From assembly GCF_958298935.1 (NCBI RefSeq), contig NC_084927.1:16272001-16336000 (forward strand): 64,000 nt of DNA, in the 5' to 3' direction. This document shows positions 11,153-21,967 of this stretch, piece by piece; the first letter of the stretch is position 1; every line of letters starts with the position of its first letter. Below the pieces are notes generated by a model, which was not told the DNA's origin, searched no databases, and saw only the letters and a program-made list of their open reading frames with translations. Origin of the DNA: Phragmites australis. Lineage: Eukaryota; Streptophyta; Magnoliopsida; Poales; Poaceae. The position numbers were made by a program, and so were the translations under genes.

Positions 11153-12199
11153 ATGCATGTTCTTACCACTTAGTCTCCCTTTTGTTGTGGCTCCCCCTTT
11201 CTCCATTGCTGCTATCTCCCTTGATCGATCCATACAAGAGCTTCTCCATTTCATGCTTTTAATACTAAATGTAGATGAGTCCCCCTTTGTCAACCTTGGC
11301 ATCTTGCTTGTTCTCCACTAGGAATGCCTCTTCCTTTGGTCATAAAACTTCTTCTCCTTTGTCAACAATCTCAAAAGGGCTATATACACATGTTAAACTC
11401 GAGGAAGAGCATTAGAGCACATGGAAGAGGGTTTTATAAATCATGATCCATATAAAATAATACCAATTTAATAGGTATACCAATTGTAAGGATAGGAGGC
11501 ATTGATATAAATTGAAAAAGACAAACAAGTATCATAATTCATGAAATTCATACGATATAATCTAAACTCTCTTATATGTGTGCATATATATAATGAGACC
11601 CACTTGTAGGAATGAAGCAATATATGCATAACTAGATAATAAGTAGAGGAAGGAAGTTTAAGCTATATCATGTATGGAGGTAGCTTAAATGAACAAATAG
11701 ATTGATAATGATACCAATTGAAGCTCTTAAGCATTGCATACCTCTGGGGACTTGTTGATCACCACATGAGACTACAAAAGATATTACTTGAAACACATGT
11801 TAGTCTCAAAACTACAACCCATAGGATATACTCCCCCTAAATGTATGCATACAAGTGTTGAATACTTATGAGAGATAAGCACTTATTTTTTTATAACAAT
11901 TGGGATTTATCCTATAAATTGGATCATGACACATGAAAGATACCAATTGTAAAACTAGTGCCATAAAGGAACCTACAATTAATAAACCATGTAGGTTGCA
12001 CATAAGAAAGAGAGAAATACAAGTAACCTACAATATGAAAATCTAAACTAAGCATTGCAATAAATATACATATGCATATACAATCCTAGACAAGCCAAAT
12101 GAGATACAATAGTTGAAAGATTTTGCATCTAGCTCCATTACCTCTTTTACCTTTGGATGAGGATTTGGGTATTTAATGATCATGATCTTCATTAATGTG
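11153..12199 (-). other. Noncoding 3' internal region of G
   Basis: Lies between the gag end and the F insertion. It is AT-rich with no frame resembling protease, integrase or RT on either strand. In an autonomous element the pol gene would be here, so its absence is what marks G as non-autonomous. Confidence 0.7.
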
Positions 12200-13698
12200 C
12201 CCAAAAATATGCACTTGACTTTTTTGCTTGAACCTTCACTTCATCTGGCGAGCCAAGTCTCTAAATCCCCGAGTCAACTTGTGGACTTCAAGTCTTCTTT
12301 GGAACCCAAACCGATTGGGGTCCCTTCATGTTGATGATGAATTCCTTATGCACCTAAATCGGTTGGTTCCACCCTCAGTCGTTTCTTCTAACCATGTGTG
12401 TGACTACTTTATCATTGTTTTTCTTCTTGAGCTTGTAGTGGTTGCTCTTGATCTTGGTCTTGTAGTTGGGCTTGGTGTATACGTTGAATGTCTTGTTGGA
12501 GGTTCATGATCTTTTTCTTTTTTTTGATCTCCTTCTTGACTTGCTTGATTGAAAGGACGTGTGACCTTCTTGATGGCACTTGAAGCATGTCACGGTGGAC
12601 CCCTCCGCAAGCTTCTACATTATGATAGCATGTTTATCTTGAGGAGGTTGGATATGGTTCTTGCCCTTTAATCTTGCCAAGTCCTTCTTAGGCTTCTCCA
12701 CTTCTTACTTGATCTCATCATTCTCTTATGTAATGAGGTTGTTAGGTGGTTCTACAACAACATTCTCAACACAAATCTCACTGCAAAGGGGTGAGCTAGA
12801 TAAATCAATTAAATCCTCATAAGAAGTGGAAGCATCTACCTTAGGTTTGAAATTAAAGAGAGAGAGATGGCTTCAAAGGTAGCATGAATATCATTAAGGG
12901 TATTGAATTTCTTTAGTTATTTAGATTGTTTCTTTAAGGCCCTTTGTTATTCGTTGATCAAATCAAGAAGTTCTTCATGAGAGGGAGAATCCTCATCGGA
13001 TTTATCATCACTTACGTGATGACGACTTACATGATGACGACTTTGAGGAAGAGCTTCTCTTGGAGGGGAGGATGGTGAGGCTTTCATCACTTAAACTCGA
13101 TTCTTCATCGTCGCTCACCCATCTTCCTATGCTTGTGAATGCTTTGCTTCTTCCTCTGGTCTCCCTCTTTTTCTTAGTCTTCTTCTTTTTCTTGATATGA
13201 TCAATTGTTTTGACCAAATCTCAGCATTGATCATCTTGATCTTCTCCTCTACTTGTAACATAAGCTTAGCCATCTTGGGATCAATTTCTTCATCGCTTGA
13301 TGTGTTTTGATCATCCTCTTCATAGATCTCTTCATCTTAATCACCATCATCTTCGCTTGTGCTTGACTCTTTCTCTTGTCTTCTCATCTTTGCCTTCATG
13401 TGTTTGCATTGAGCTTGCTTGCTCGTGAGAGCAAGTTTCTTGGTGCCAGATGAGGTAGAAGCTTCAACCCCCATTTTTATGGTCATCTCATGGGTGGTGA
13501 TCTTTCCTAGAACTTGGCTTGGAGTCATCTTGCTCATGTCGTAATTGTTGTAGATGATGGAGACAATCAACTTGTACTTCGGAAGAAGAACTTGAAGTAT
13601 TCTTCTCACCACTTGAGCATCTTCAATTTGTGTCAAATCTAGCCCATTGATCTCATTGACAAGAATATTCAAACGTGAGTACATGTCATTAGTACTTC

Positions 13699-15553
13699 TG
13701 AGAAACCAAATTGAGATATGCCTTGGTTTATCTTGTGTGATGAGTGATTGACGTTTGTGTGGCTTTTGTTGATTAGCATATGCTTGGTTATATACTGTAT
13801 TGTTGATTTTGTCTAACCAAAGTTGAAAAGAATTAGAGTTTGTATTGGTATTTCAATACAGGAAATTTGCACTGACCGGATAGTCCAGTGTGAGGGTTTT
13901 TTTTTTATCTCACTAGATAGTCTGATGTGTGGTGTAGATGTGAGCACTAGAGCTTTTCAGTACAAAAGCAGAGATAAATTCATTCATCGAAAGGTTCGGT
14001 GTGGGTGAGAGTGAGCGCCGAACTATTTTTCTAGAGAAGGGTGCAAATGTGAAAGTCTGGTGCAGTAGCCTCACCGGATGGTCCGGTGTATGCACGGGTT
14101 ATCACCAGAGGCTTCATCGGACAAAGATTTCCAGAGAGGTTGAAAAACTAAGTTCCAATGAAGATGTACTCACTGGATGGTCCAGTGATGGGCGTGTGAA
14201 CATCGGAGAGTATCACCGGAGTTTTTCAGTTTTGAGGCAAATGTTAAGGTGTTCACAGGATTGTCCAGTGTTGGAAATTTGTGATCACCAGACTATTTTT
14301 TCCAAAGAGGAATGCAAACTGGGTTCTAGTGGAGTTGTACTCACCGGATGGTTCGGTGTTGCACTAAGACCGAGCGGAGTTAAGGATGATCCTAACGGTA
14401 CACATAGAGGTCAAGCAAGGCAAGAGATAAAGGTTGATGAAGGTGGCGTGTTGACAAAGTTAAGCAAAGGGGATACCGGTGCAAGTGATAAAATGATCCG
14501 AGGGATCGGGAGCGGGAGAGACTTGCCGATAATCAAGATCACATGACAGAGGACATGTGTCAACATTGGAAGACTTACTATAGGTCAAAGCAAGCAGCTG
14601 TGAGTCACACATTAAGAAGTGTGCGAGTCGGTTTCCCAGTTTGGCCACAAAACTGCGGGTGGATGGAGTACACGTGGCATCATCGCGAATTTTGCGTCGA
14701 TGCAAAGCTAAGTCGTAAAGGCACCATGGTCGTTCGATGGATGGAGGAGAAAATAGACCAAAATACCCTCAGTGGTAAGTAGTAATGTAATGCAAGAGAG
14801 GTGTATTTTTTAAACAGTCAAGAAAACCTGGGGGTCAAGTTTCCTAGGCTATAAATAGAGGGATTTGGCTGGTTGGGAAACCACCCCTTTGAGCCATCCA
14901 TATGAGAGCTTTGTGTTAGGGTTTTAGAGGAGAGGGAGAGAATTGCTTAGCTTTTGTAATAGGTGAGAGTTTTGAGAGATAAATCTTTATAATCCACCTA
15001 AAATAAGGTTGACCTCTTTGAGTAATGAAGTTTAAGTTTTTGCATATGTTTGAATTCCCCTCTTTCTAGTTTCCTTTTATTGGTTCTCTTGCAAGTTTGC
15101 AAATTCTTGGTGTTTTATTGTTGATTTTTATTTTTCTTTTTGAGCTGTAATTTCAACACCTTGGGAAGTTGATTTTCTTGATGCTAGAGGCATAGAATTC
15201 ACATACACATGCATATGTGATGGAGTCTTAAATTCTCTTGCCTCTAGACCATCATCTTGGAGAGTTTACTTGCCCGGTGATCTTGTCTTTATTTTGTTTA
15301 TCTTCAAAGTTGCGAGCTTTTAGGCACAAAGACACATGGAATGATTTTGAATGGAACATATGGTTAATATTCCATCTGTGGAGTCTTATTAATTTGAAAC
15401 TTTCCATCTTACTTTGCCTCTCTGAGCATTTTGCTTCTGCTCAAGCTTTGAGGTGCGTTGGGTGATTAAAAATAGGAGAAGGATATCTATTTTGCAAGAA
15501 ATTATTGAGGCGTCTATTCACCCCCCCCCCTCTAGTCCACTTTCGGTCCTACA
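13699..15553 (+). mobile_element. Solo copia LTR B inserted in G gag
   Basis: Begins TGAGAAACCAAATTGAG and ends CGGTCCTACA, matching LTRs A and C at both ends and around the TATA box. Flanks are ACTTC (13694-13698) and ACTTT (15554-15558), a 5-bp duplication with one change. The G gag frame resumes across it. At 1,855 bp it is about 450 bp longer than A and C. The extra length is a block of spaced palindromes (about 13865-14370), where A and C have a different short sequence. Confidence 0.87.
14850..14857 (+). promoter_or_regulatory. TATA box of LTR B
   Basis: TATAAATA followed by GAGGGA, at the same relative place as in LTRs A and C. Confidence 0.6.
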
Positions 15554-15952
15554 ACTTTCATGAGCAAATTATTTGATGCTATTGAGCTTAGTAACAAGCA
15601 CATGGTATTTCTCATTGCGCACATCCTTTTGTGCTTTCATGTATTTTAAGGAGACTATTCTAAATATCATGTGCATCGGTGAAAGAATAAACAGATTAAA
15701 TGTATCAACACATCAAGATGATAAAAGAATATTCTTTACCAATGCATCTAATTATCTTGCTTTGTTTATGAGGCGTTGCCTCATCCCTTCCTCGATGATT
15801 CTCCAACATCTAAACCTTTGGTATGCAAATAATAAGTCATCAGAATTTTCCATCGGGGAAAATTAGTGGCGTTGAAATGTGGAGCATTATAGGTATCCAT
15901 CCCAATTCTGGACATCACAACTCTAGGTGGTTAAACCTATCAAGAGCACGAG

Positions 15953-15964
15953 GCGCTGATACCA
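15953..15964 (-). promoter_or_regulatory. Primer-binding site of G
   Basis: Minus strand reads TGGTATCAGCGCC, two bases inside the right LTR. One position differs from the usual TGGTATCAGAGC. This sets the element's orientation. Confidence 0.75.
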
Positions 15965-15966
15965 AT

Positions 15967-17469
15967 TGTGAGGAACAATAAAGTCCTAAGAAAGGGGTGA
16001 ATTAGGACACTTAAAAAACTAATGACTCCAAAAACTTTCCAAGACAAATCTATCTCAATTTCTATCTAAATGTGCTACCGCTCAAGAGGATTACAACCCA
16101 CTCTAGCAAGGTAAATTGCAAGTATGTAAATGCAGAAACGTAAATAAGGTAGAGAGACAAACTCGGCATAAGTGATTTTTATCCCGTGGTAATGGTGGTA
16201 CACAAGCCACCCTTAGTACATGTTGGAACTCCACAAATAATATGCTCCCGGTCGTCAAGTCTCTTCCAGTCACGACTCTTGAGCTACCAAGTCACCAAGA
16301 CAAGACATCAAGTACGATGAGCCACCAAGCCACCAAGGCGAGGTCTCACCACTAACCTCTCTTCCGGTCACTTATGCACCATCTTCACTTCATAGCTTTA
16401 GTCACAAAGACAAGAACCTCCACGTCCCCGCACAATCTTCTTGCTGCCACTTCACACCAAGTTAGAGGGTCAACAAGTTACCGACGAGTCACAAAGACTC
16501 TAAGGCGTTGGCGTACCTCTCGGTACACGGTTAGATCACTCCTTCATCCACTCTCTAGGTTGCAGCACCTAATAACACTTATCTCTAGACCTATAAGCAC
16601 TAGTCACTATCTAATGGTGTGCTAAATTGCCTTAGATGAACACTTTAATCATTTTGGTGGCTTGGATATCTTCTCTAGTGTATATGGGATTCTCTGGACT
16701 TCAACACCTTCAAATGGATGAGTGGAGATTATATATAGCTTTAACCCCGCTGACTAGTCGTTGCTCCAACAGCTCAACTTTACTGTGAACACCGGATTAT
16801 CTGGTGTAGACAGTAGTACAAGCATCGGACTATTCGGTGTGTACAACATCAGAAACTAGCTGTTAGATCCCACTCAGAACCACTTCTAAACACCGAATTG
16901 TCCGGTGTATACTTTATCTCAATCACCACACTATACGGTGTGTATACTTGAGCCTGACCGGGTCAACTTATTCACTATTCAACTGTCATGTGTATTGATC
17001 TTCTGATTACCGAACCTTCTAGGGTGTATAGCTTCATCTTCTCACGATTTTTCACACACTCTGTTAAATGCTCCGATTTGAGCCTCCGGTGCACATAACA
17101 TTGATCATCGGATCATCCGGTGTATATAGCTTTATCTTCTCTGAGTTCTGGAAAATACTTTGGTATGTACTGTCTTTTTATCACCGGACTTTCTGGCGAG
17201 TACAATCTCATTTTAGCTCAGTTTTCTATCCTTTTGGAAAATTCTCCTTTGTTTATATTTATTGTATCACCGGACTATCCGGTGTAGTTATTTTCCTTGG
17301 GATTTCTCTAATTCAATCAAATTTTATCCTGGTTTCGGTAGCTTCTTCATGTATTGCATCTATGAGATCTACTAACATATATTCTTGACAAATATGTTAG
17401 TCCTATTGACTATGTTGTTATTAATCACCAAAATTAAAATCATGATCTAATATGACTATTTTCGCTACA
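15967..17469 (-). repeat. 5' LTR of G (right copy)
   Basis: On the minus strand begins TGTAGCGAAAATAGTC and ends ...TTCCTCACA. Homologous along its length to 6501-8026. Contains the same palindrome array (about 16786-17290), for instance CACCGGACTATCCGGTG at 17269-17285. Confidence 0.88.
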
Positions 17470-17470
17470 A

Positions 17471-17715
17471 AGTTCAATCAACTCAGGTAGAAGCAGAAGA
17501 GTCCATGCAGACAGATTATATGTCCCTAAATGCTTCTCTTCTATTTGCTGAGGCTGTCAAAGGATCTCTGTTGTCTACTAACCTAGAAGTTCAGACTGGG
17601 ACATTGGATTTCATCTTTCATTTCCTGTCATCTGATACATATATTTGTGCTCTACTTCAAATTTTGATCGATGAAAATGTTGCTGATTATGTAGTTGAGG
17701 TTCTCAGATTATCAG
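17471..17715 (+). pseudogene. PRD1: PRD1 exon piece d, right half
   Basis: Open from about 17487 with VEAEESMQTDYMSLNASLLF, then AEAVKGSLLSTNLEVQTGTL and DENVADYVVEVLRLS. It ends at a GT donor (17716). This is the segment that identifies the gene most clearly: residues around LFAEAxKGxLLSTxxEVQ are highly conserved in plant PRD1. Confidence 0.92.
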
Positions 17716-17746
17716 GTACGAGAAGTAACCTTTTTGGAGTCATGCA

Positions 17747-17848
17747 CTACTTTCTGAAAGCTACTATGCATTACGAATCATGAAGGTTTACCAAGTTCTA
17801 CTTTCTGAAAGCTTCTATGCATTATGAATCATGAAGGTTTACCAAGTT
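17747..17848. repeat. 51-bp tandem duplication in PRD1 intron
   Basis: Two adjacent 51-base units starting CTACTTTCTGAAAGC and ending TTTACCAAGTT, differing at about three bases. A simple local duplication within the intron after exon piece d. Confidence 0.85.
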
Positions 17849-17872
17849 GAACTTTTGTTATACATTCTTCAG

Positions 17873-19130
17873 GAAATAATGATCTACTGGTCATTTCCTC
17901 TATTCAAATACTATCACTTTTAGCCAGATCAGAGGATAAGATTCAAAGAAAAGCTTGCCGTTGGATTTTCCACTCTGCTTCCTGTTCTTCACTATGTTGC
18001 AGAGAGACCATTTCACCCAGTCCAATCCCATGTTTTACAACTTGTTTGGATTTGCATGGTTAATTGTTCCGGTATTCTCTCGCTACCCCAAGAAGAACAG
18101 ATAGCCTGTACTTTGACCGCAATTTTGAGTAGAAATGGCAATGGTGAACTTGGCATGAGTTCTGAAACCTTTATTCTGGTTTGCTCAATATTAATAGAGA
18201 TTCTGAAGTCACCTCATGCTCATGATGTTGAAAAATTACCACTATTTATTGAAGAAGTATAGAAACATGCGATAGCTTCAACATTATCAGACGAGTATGA
18301 TTCTATGCTCCTTGTTCCACATTCCCTTCTTATTCTGAAATAAGCACTTATATTCTACCTTGAAGGGAACAAAGATCATATTTCTGGCAAGAAGGATCTT
18401 GAGGATAGCATCATTGAAACTTGTGGAACATTTTTACTGCATTAGCTTGAAAGTGCTGTTGTTGATGGTAATGATGAAAAATTAGGGATCCTTCAGATTT
18501 TCAAAATTATTTTATCAAGGACATCTAATGGCAAGCGGTTCAAGTTTGCTGAATTGATTGCATCATCGTCATGGTTTAGCTTGTCTTTTGGATTCATGGG
18601 CTTATTTCCTACTGATCATGTAAAATCAGCAGTATATCTGGTCACTAGTTCAATTGTTGACAAAGTTTTGGGTTGGAAGGCTCTATTTGGTTCAGCTCCT
18701 GCTGGCTTTTGCTACTCAGAAGCAGAAAAAGCTAAACCAAATAGTCCATTTTTGGAAATGGTTTTTAAGAAGCAAAAGCTAGCACTATTACTAGAATTCA
18801 GAAGCTGACTTGGATGAGCTTTTGTAATTTTTGAGGGATGATATTCTAATAGGTATTACATATAATATACATTTTATCCGTATCAAAAACTAATTCAAAA
18901 GCAACTTTTCTATAAGTAACTTTTTAACAACAATTTTTAGAAAAGCCTCGGCCTAACCAAACAGGCTCTAATTACGGAGAAACCATTAGAGATGCATATA
19001 TTTATCTGCCATCAGATCCTACAGAACTGATATATTTACTTGGGCAATGTAGCTCAGAAGACTTCAACTTGGCATCATGCCAATGTGTTATTCTTGTTAT
19101 ACTGTATGCCTGTTCATTCTACAATGATAG
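17873..19130 (+). pseudogene. PRD1: PRD1 exon piece e (long exon, MITE inserted)
   Basis: Begins after TTCTTCAG with GNNDLLVISSIQILSLLARS and runs through ILSLPQEEQIACTLTAILS, AELIASSSWFSLSFGFMG and HVKSAVYLVTSSIVDKVLGW. A 293-bp MITE (18677-18969) follows, then NYGETIRDAYIYLPSDP and LLGQCSSEDFNLASCQC, ending YNDR at a GT donor. At least three in-frame stops (after FIEEV, LLILK and FLLH) and a frameshift near 17955 disable it. Confidence 0.88.
18677..18969. mobile_element. hAT-like MITE inserted in a PRD1 exon
   Basis: The left end AAGGCTCTATTTGGTTCAGC and inverted right end AGAGCCTGTTTGGTTAGGCC form imperfect terminal repeats. The insert is 293 bp without coding capacity. PRD1 reads continuously on either side (VDKVLGW then NYGETIRDAY), which proves the insertion. 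No clear target duplication remains, so the superfamily is uncertain. Confidence 0.65.
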
Positions 19131-19207
19131 GTACTCATCTCCGGCTGCTTTCACTTCACCATTTATAAGAAATGAATGTTAATATGATTATTGTTTTAAC
19201 TACTCAG

Positions 19208-19894
19208 GCTTGCTGTTGACAATCAAATTCTAGCATCTGTTGAGCAATACATCCTCCTCAATGGTGCGAACTTCCCTTACGAAATTAATGGTTCTGCTAT
19301 GCTTACGCTTCTGGTCCATCTTTATGCCTTTGTCAGAGGCATTTCCTACAGCATTCCACATAGTCCAGAAGCGGAGAAAACTCTATTCCATGCAATGACA
19401 CGTAAGGAGTGGGATTTGCTTGTGATCTGAGTCCATCCAGTAGCAATAAAATGGCTCTTTCAGAAGCAAGACCTTATGGAACCACTGGCCTTCCAGATGC
19501 ATAATTTTTGTAAAACTTCTGTGAAAATGAAACTGTCATGCTTTCAAGCAGCAGTCTGGTAATGGACATACAAATGGTTGCAGAGCTGGTACTTTCTGTA
19601 GAAACCAGCATCTCGTTTTTTCTGGTGTCCTTACTGAACCAGATTGTAAAGGAGGGTACAGTAGATGAGGTCTCCTCAGTGGTCAATGCTATTGCTGAAA
19701 TCCTCATGATTTTTCCTTGTTCTTCTGATCAGTTTATATCATGTGGTGTTGTCGATGCATTCCGTGGTATATATTGCTCATTGTACTCTTCAAGGATCAA
19801 AACAGTTTGTTCTTGTTTGATCTTTAACATTTTATATTCAGCAACTGCATTGACGTTCTCTCAGGAACATGAATGGCTTGCTCTTATTGTGAAG
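19208..19894 (+). pseudogene. PRD1: PRD1 exon piece f
   Basis: Begins LAVDNQILASVEQYILLNG after an AG acceptor and later reads VHPVAIKWLFQKQDLMEPLA. It changes frame near 19510-19545 and continues VAELVLSVETSISFFLVSLL to the donor GAAG/GTACTC. A TGA interrupts before VHPVAIKW. The order matches PRD1. Confidence 0.85.
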
Positions 19895-20286
19895 GTACTC
19901 TTGATCTCTCTATATTAGTTAAAACTTGTAATTTTCGATGTGGAGTGTACTTTTAATTACATTTACGCAAATAGCCTTTGGCTGATTACTAATAGGCAAT
20001 ATCTTTGTGGGGTGACTATCTTACAAGTGCATATCTGATAAAAAAAATCGCTTCTTTAACTATTGTCCTGAAACTTTTAAATAAAGAAAGTCTAGTATAA
20101 TACAGGACATTTTTAGTATTTTAAACATTGTCTGAGTTAGGATTTTCTGGAATCCTAGGGATCCAATGTCTTTAACACCTAGTGTCAGTTTGGGCCAAAT
20201 CTAAAATTCCAAACAGAACCAATTGCTAATTAGTATTTCCATTTGTTTTGTTACTAGTTAGATTTATAATTTATCTTTTTTGGCAG

Positions 20287-20567
20287 TTATTAGAGTTTTT
20301 CAATTCTGGTATTGATTATACATCTAGTGATCAAGAACACAAGATATTGATTGGGATATTATGCCTTATTTTGCATCATTCAGCAAACAAAGTTCTTATT
20401 GAGCCTGCAAAAGCCATAGTCTTGAACAGTTCTTTGGTTTCTTTGACGGATGTTATAGTACATGAAGCTTGTGCCAAAGGCCCATCTTTATTTCAACATA
20501 ATCAGGAGACAGCCTTTGGGGAATTTCTGATTCTTATACTTCTATTGGTGTTTTTCTCTATAAGAAG
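20287..20567 (+). pseudogene. PRD1: PRD1 exon piece g (still open)
   Basis: Acceptor TTTTTGGCAG and donor AAG/GTACG bound an uninterrupted frame: LLEFFNSGIDYTSSDQEHKI, ILCLILHHSANKVLIEPAKA, ACAKGPSLFQHNQETAFGEF, ILLLVFFSIRR. This is the best preserved exon and matches the PRD1 segment with a conserved LVLYHSSxxxLVEA-type core. Confidence 0.9.
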
Positions 20568-20638
20568 GTACGAAGCTGGTATTTGCGTGCTTCATTTTAT
20601 TTGCTTTGGTATGCACTGATAATAGTCTGTTTTTTCAG

Positions 20639-21216
20639 TTTGCACGCCATTCTACATGCAAGTATTGACTAGCAGGACTTCCTTCAGTATCCAAATGGCA
20701 TCCAGTCTTCTTCTGTCCATCTTCTATTAAACTTATTGCTTCACAATGCCTGTTGGAATTGCTCACGAGAGTTTCGGATCAAAGAATCTGTTGTAATGCT
20801 GAGTTAAGATGCTCTGTGAAATATCTGAAGTCCATTATTGCAGTGATAGAGGGTTTGGTCTTCAGTGAAGACAGTAAAGTTGCTGGAAATTGTGGTGCCT
20901 GTCTCTCTGTGATTTTAGGCTCGGAGAAATTAGGAAGCCAAGAAAAGGTGGCCGTCAAAGAATATAAATGGTTTAGGCTAATAATGGAGGAATTTGCAGT
21001 TGCCTTGACTGCTCCTTGTTTGATGTCCAAATCTTTCAGTAATCAGCAGAAGTTTGCAGCGAATCGTCATTGTTTGATAGTCATTTGATGTCCGGAATCG
21101 TCGCTAATCTTTCTGCTAGGAATGTTACTGCAGAAATCGTCAATCTCTTCAGTGAGCTCATGGCTAGGAAATATCTTAGTCAAGACCATGTTGTTGTTCT
21201 ACATAACTTGCTCCAG
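20639..21216 (+). pseudogene. PRD1: PRD1 exon piece h
   Basis: Starts LHAILHASID then a stop and QDFLQYPNG. After an apparent small deletion and frame change it reads SSIKLIASQCLLELLTRVSD, VVIEGLVFSED-like sequence and KYLKSIIAVIEGLVFSEDSK, then shifts near 21070 to SHLMSGIVANLSARNVTAEI ... VVVLHNLLQ before a GT donor. Confidence 0.85.
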
Positions 21217-21502
21217 GTTCGTACCAATTCTCTTCGTAATCCTACAAAGTACGGAGCATGTTATATAATCATATAAGTTGAGAACGTGCTGCTGATAACG
21301 GTGGTAAGTCACCGGTTATAGTGCTACCAACAGGAACTCGAATTTTGGTTGTTGTGTATCGTTTTCAGTGTGATTTTAGATGACTATGAAGTCACTTTCA
21401 GGGATGTCCTTAGGTGGTCGATCTTTGGTGTATTTTCTCGATTTTTAAAAACTAATGTCATAGTCTGTATTCTTCCATAGGTTGAGGTTTTTTTATCATA
21501 TA
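21217..21502. other. PRD1 intron, left part
   Basis: Starts with a GT donor after LLQ. No features seen before the Stowaway element. Confidence 0.6.
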
Positions 21503-21755
21503 CTCACTTCGATTGCAAATATAGGTTGTTTTAGACTTATACACAAGGATTAAGAAAATAGATCAAATGACCTTGTTGTCCTTTATTTATTCTCCGTTGA
21601 AAAAGATAACTCATTCATTTGTGAGAGTGATAGCATTTATTAAACAAGGATAAGAAGAGAAAAAAAAGAAAAAAGTGCATAGAAGTTTGAGAATGATTTA
21701 TATTTAGATAATAGTTGAGGAGGCTAAAACAACCTACATTTGTAATCAGAGGGAG
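21503..21755. mobile_element. Stowaway (Tc1/mariner) MITE
   Basis: The left end CTCACTTCGATTGCAAATAT and inverted right end CTCCCTCTGATTACAAATGT both continue AGGTTGTTTTAG, the well-known grass Stowaway terminus. TA dinucleotides flank it (21501-21502 and 21756-21757). 253 bp, noncoding. Confidence 0.88.
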
Positions 21756-21959
21756 TAAGTAGTTTATTTTTTTGAATTCCCCTGCTGTGGTGTATTTGAT
21801 TTGATTTAATATTGCTAAAGATCTGAGGAACACAACCTGCATTTCGTTCTTGGAAGGGAACCGATGCTAGCTTCGTACTAGATCTGAAACATGTGGTCGA
21901 TCAAAGAGCTGAAGAAATGTCGGTTGCCTCCAGGCTAACTTTCATATATTACAATGCAG

Positions 21960-21967
21960 GTGTGCAG
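21960..21967 (+). pseudogene. PRD1: Possible start of last PRD1 exon, cut by element H
   Basis: TTACAATGCAG (an acceptor) is followed by GTGTGCAG. In phase this encodes V-C, as expected after the LLQ end of the previous exon, then the TGTTGG terminus of the next element. Only eight bases, so weak alone; order and phase support it. Confidence 0.4.

Larger units (their letters stand above)
12200..15900 (-). pseudogene. Gag of element G, interrupted by solo LTR B
   Basis: The minus-strand ATG at 15898-15900 opens MDTYNAPHFNATNFPRWKIL, the usual start of copia gag (UBN2-type domain). After the B insertion it continues MYSRLNILVNEINGLDLTQI (13684 leftward), close to the gag of D (MYSRMNMLVDEINSLELTQL). 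Downstream come a lysine/serine-rich stretch and a zinc-knuckle-like CFKCHQEGHTSFQS near 12545-12600, with the last cysteine replaced by serine. Several stops and frameshifts are present. The product would form the virus-like particle core. Confidence 0.8.
6501..17469 (-). mobile_element. Gag-only copia element G, inserted in a PRD1 exon
   Basis: Two LTRs of about 1.5 kb in the same orientation flank an internal region. On the minus strand this has a primer site next to the right LTR, a gag frame, and then noncoding sequence to a purine tract by the left LTR. Subtracting the nested solo LTRs F and B leaves about 3 kb of internal sequence with gag but no protease, integrase, RT or RNase H. This is the layout of terminal-repeat elements carrying only gag, which depend on other elements. 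Flanks share AGTTC (6496-6500 and 17471-17475), offset by one base. The LTRs have many differences, so the insertion is not recent. Confidence 0.85.
2364..21967 (+). pseudogene. PRD1: PRD1 (meiotic double-strand-break factor) pseudogene, interrupted by transposons
   Basis: Ten exon pieces, in order and bounded by GT/AG, together read as the plant PRD1 protein. PRD1 is a large helical-repeat nuclear protein (about 1,300 residues, related to mammalian MEI1) needed for SPO11-dependent meiotic double-strand breaks. Diagnostic segments include LLFAEAVKGSLLSTN, DENVADYVVEVLRLS, AELIASSSWFSLSFGFMG and HHSANKVLIEPAKAI, which match Arabidopsis PRD1 as I know it. The copy is dead. It has in-frame stops (TGA at 5415, TAG within 6437-6500, several in 17873-19130) and frameshifts in most long exons. 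Retroelement G lies in one exon, a MITE in another, and copia H apparently in the last exon. The N-terminal exon and the C-terminus are not found. The pieces retain good splice sites and recognisable sequence, so decay may be moderate in age, and a working copy should exist elsewhere. Confidence 0.9.

Noticed and set aside
10418..11321. Several overlapping frames on both strands near the end of F
   Set aside because: They sit in the CG-rich leader portion of a solo LTR and resemble no protein.
14001..14546. 181-codon frame in LTR B
   Set aside because: It runs through the palindrome array and is absent from the homologous LTRs A and C.
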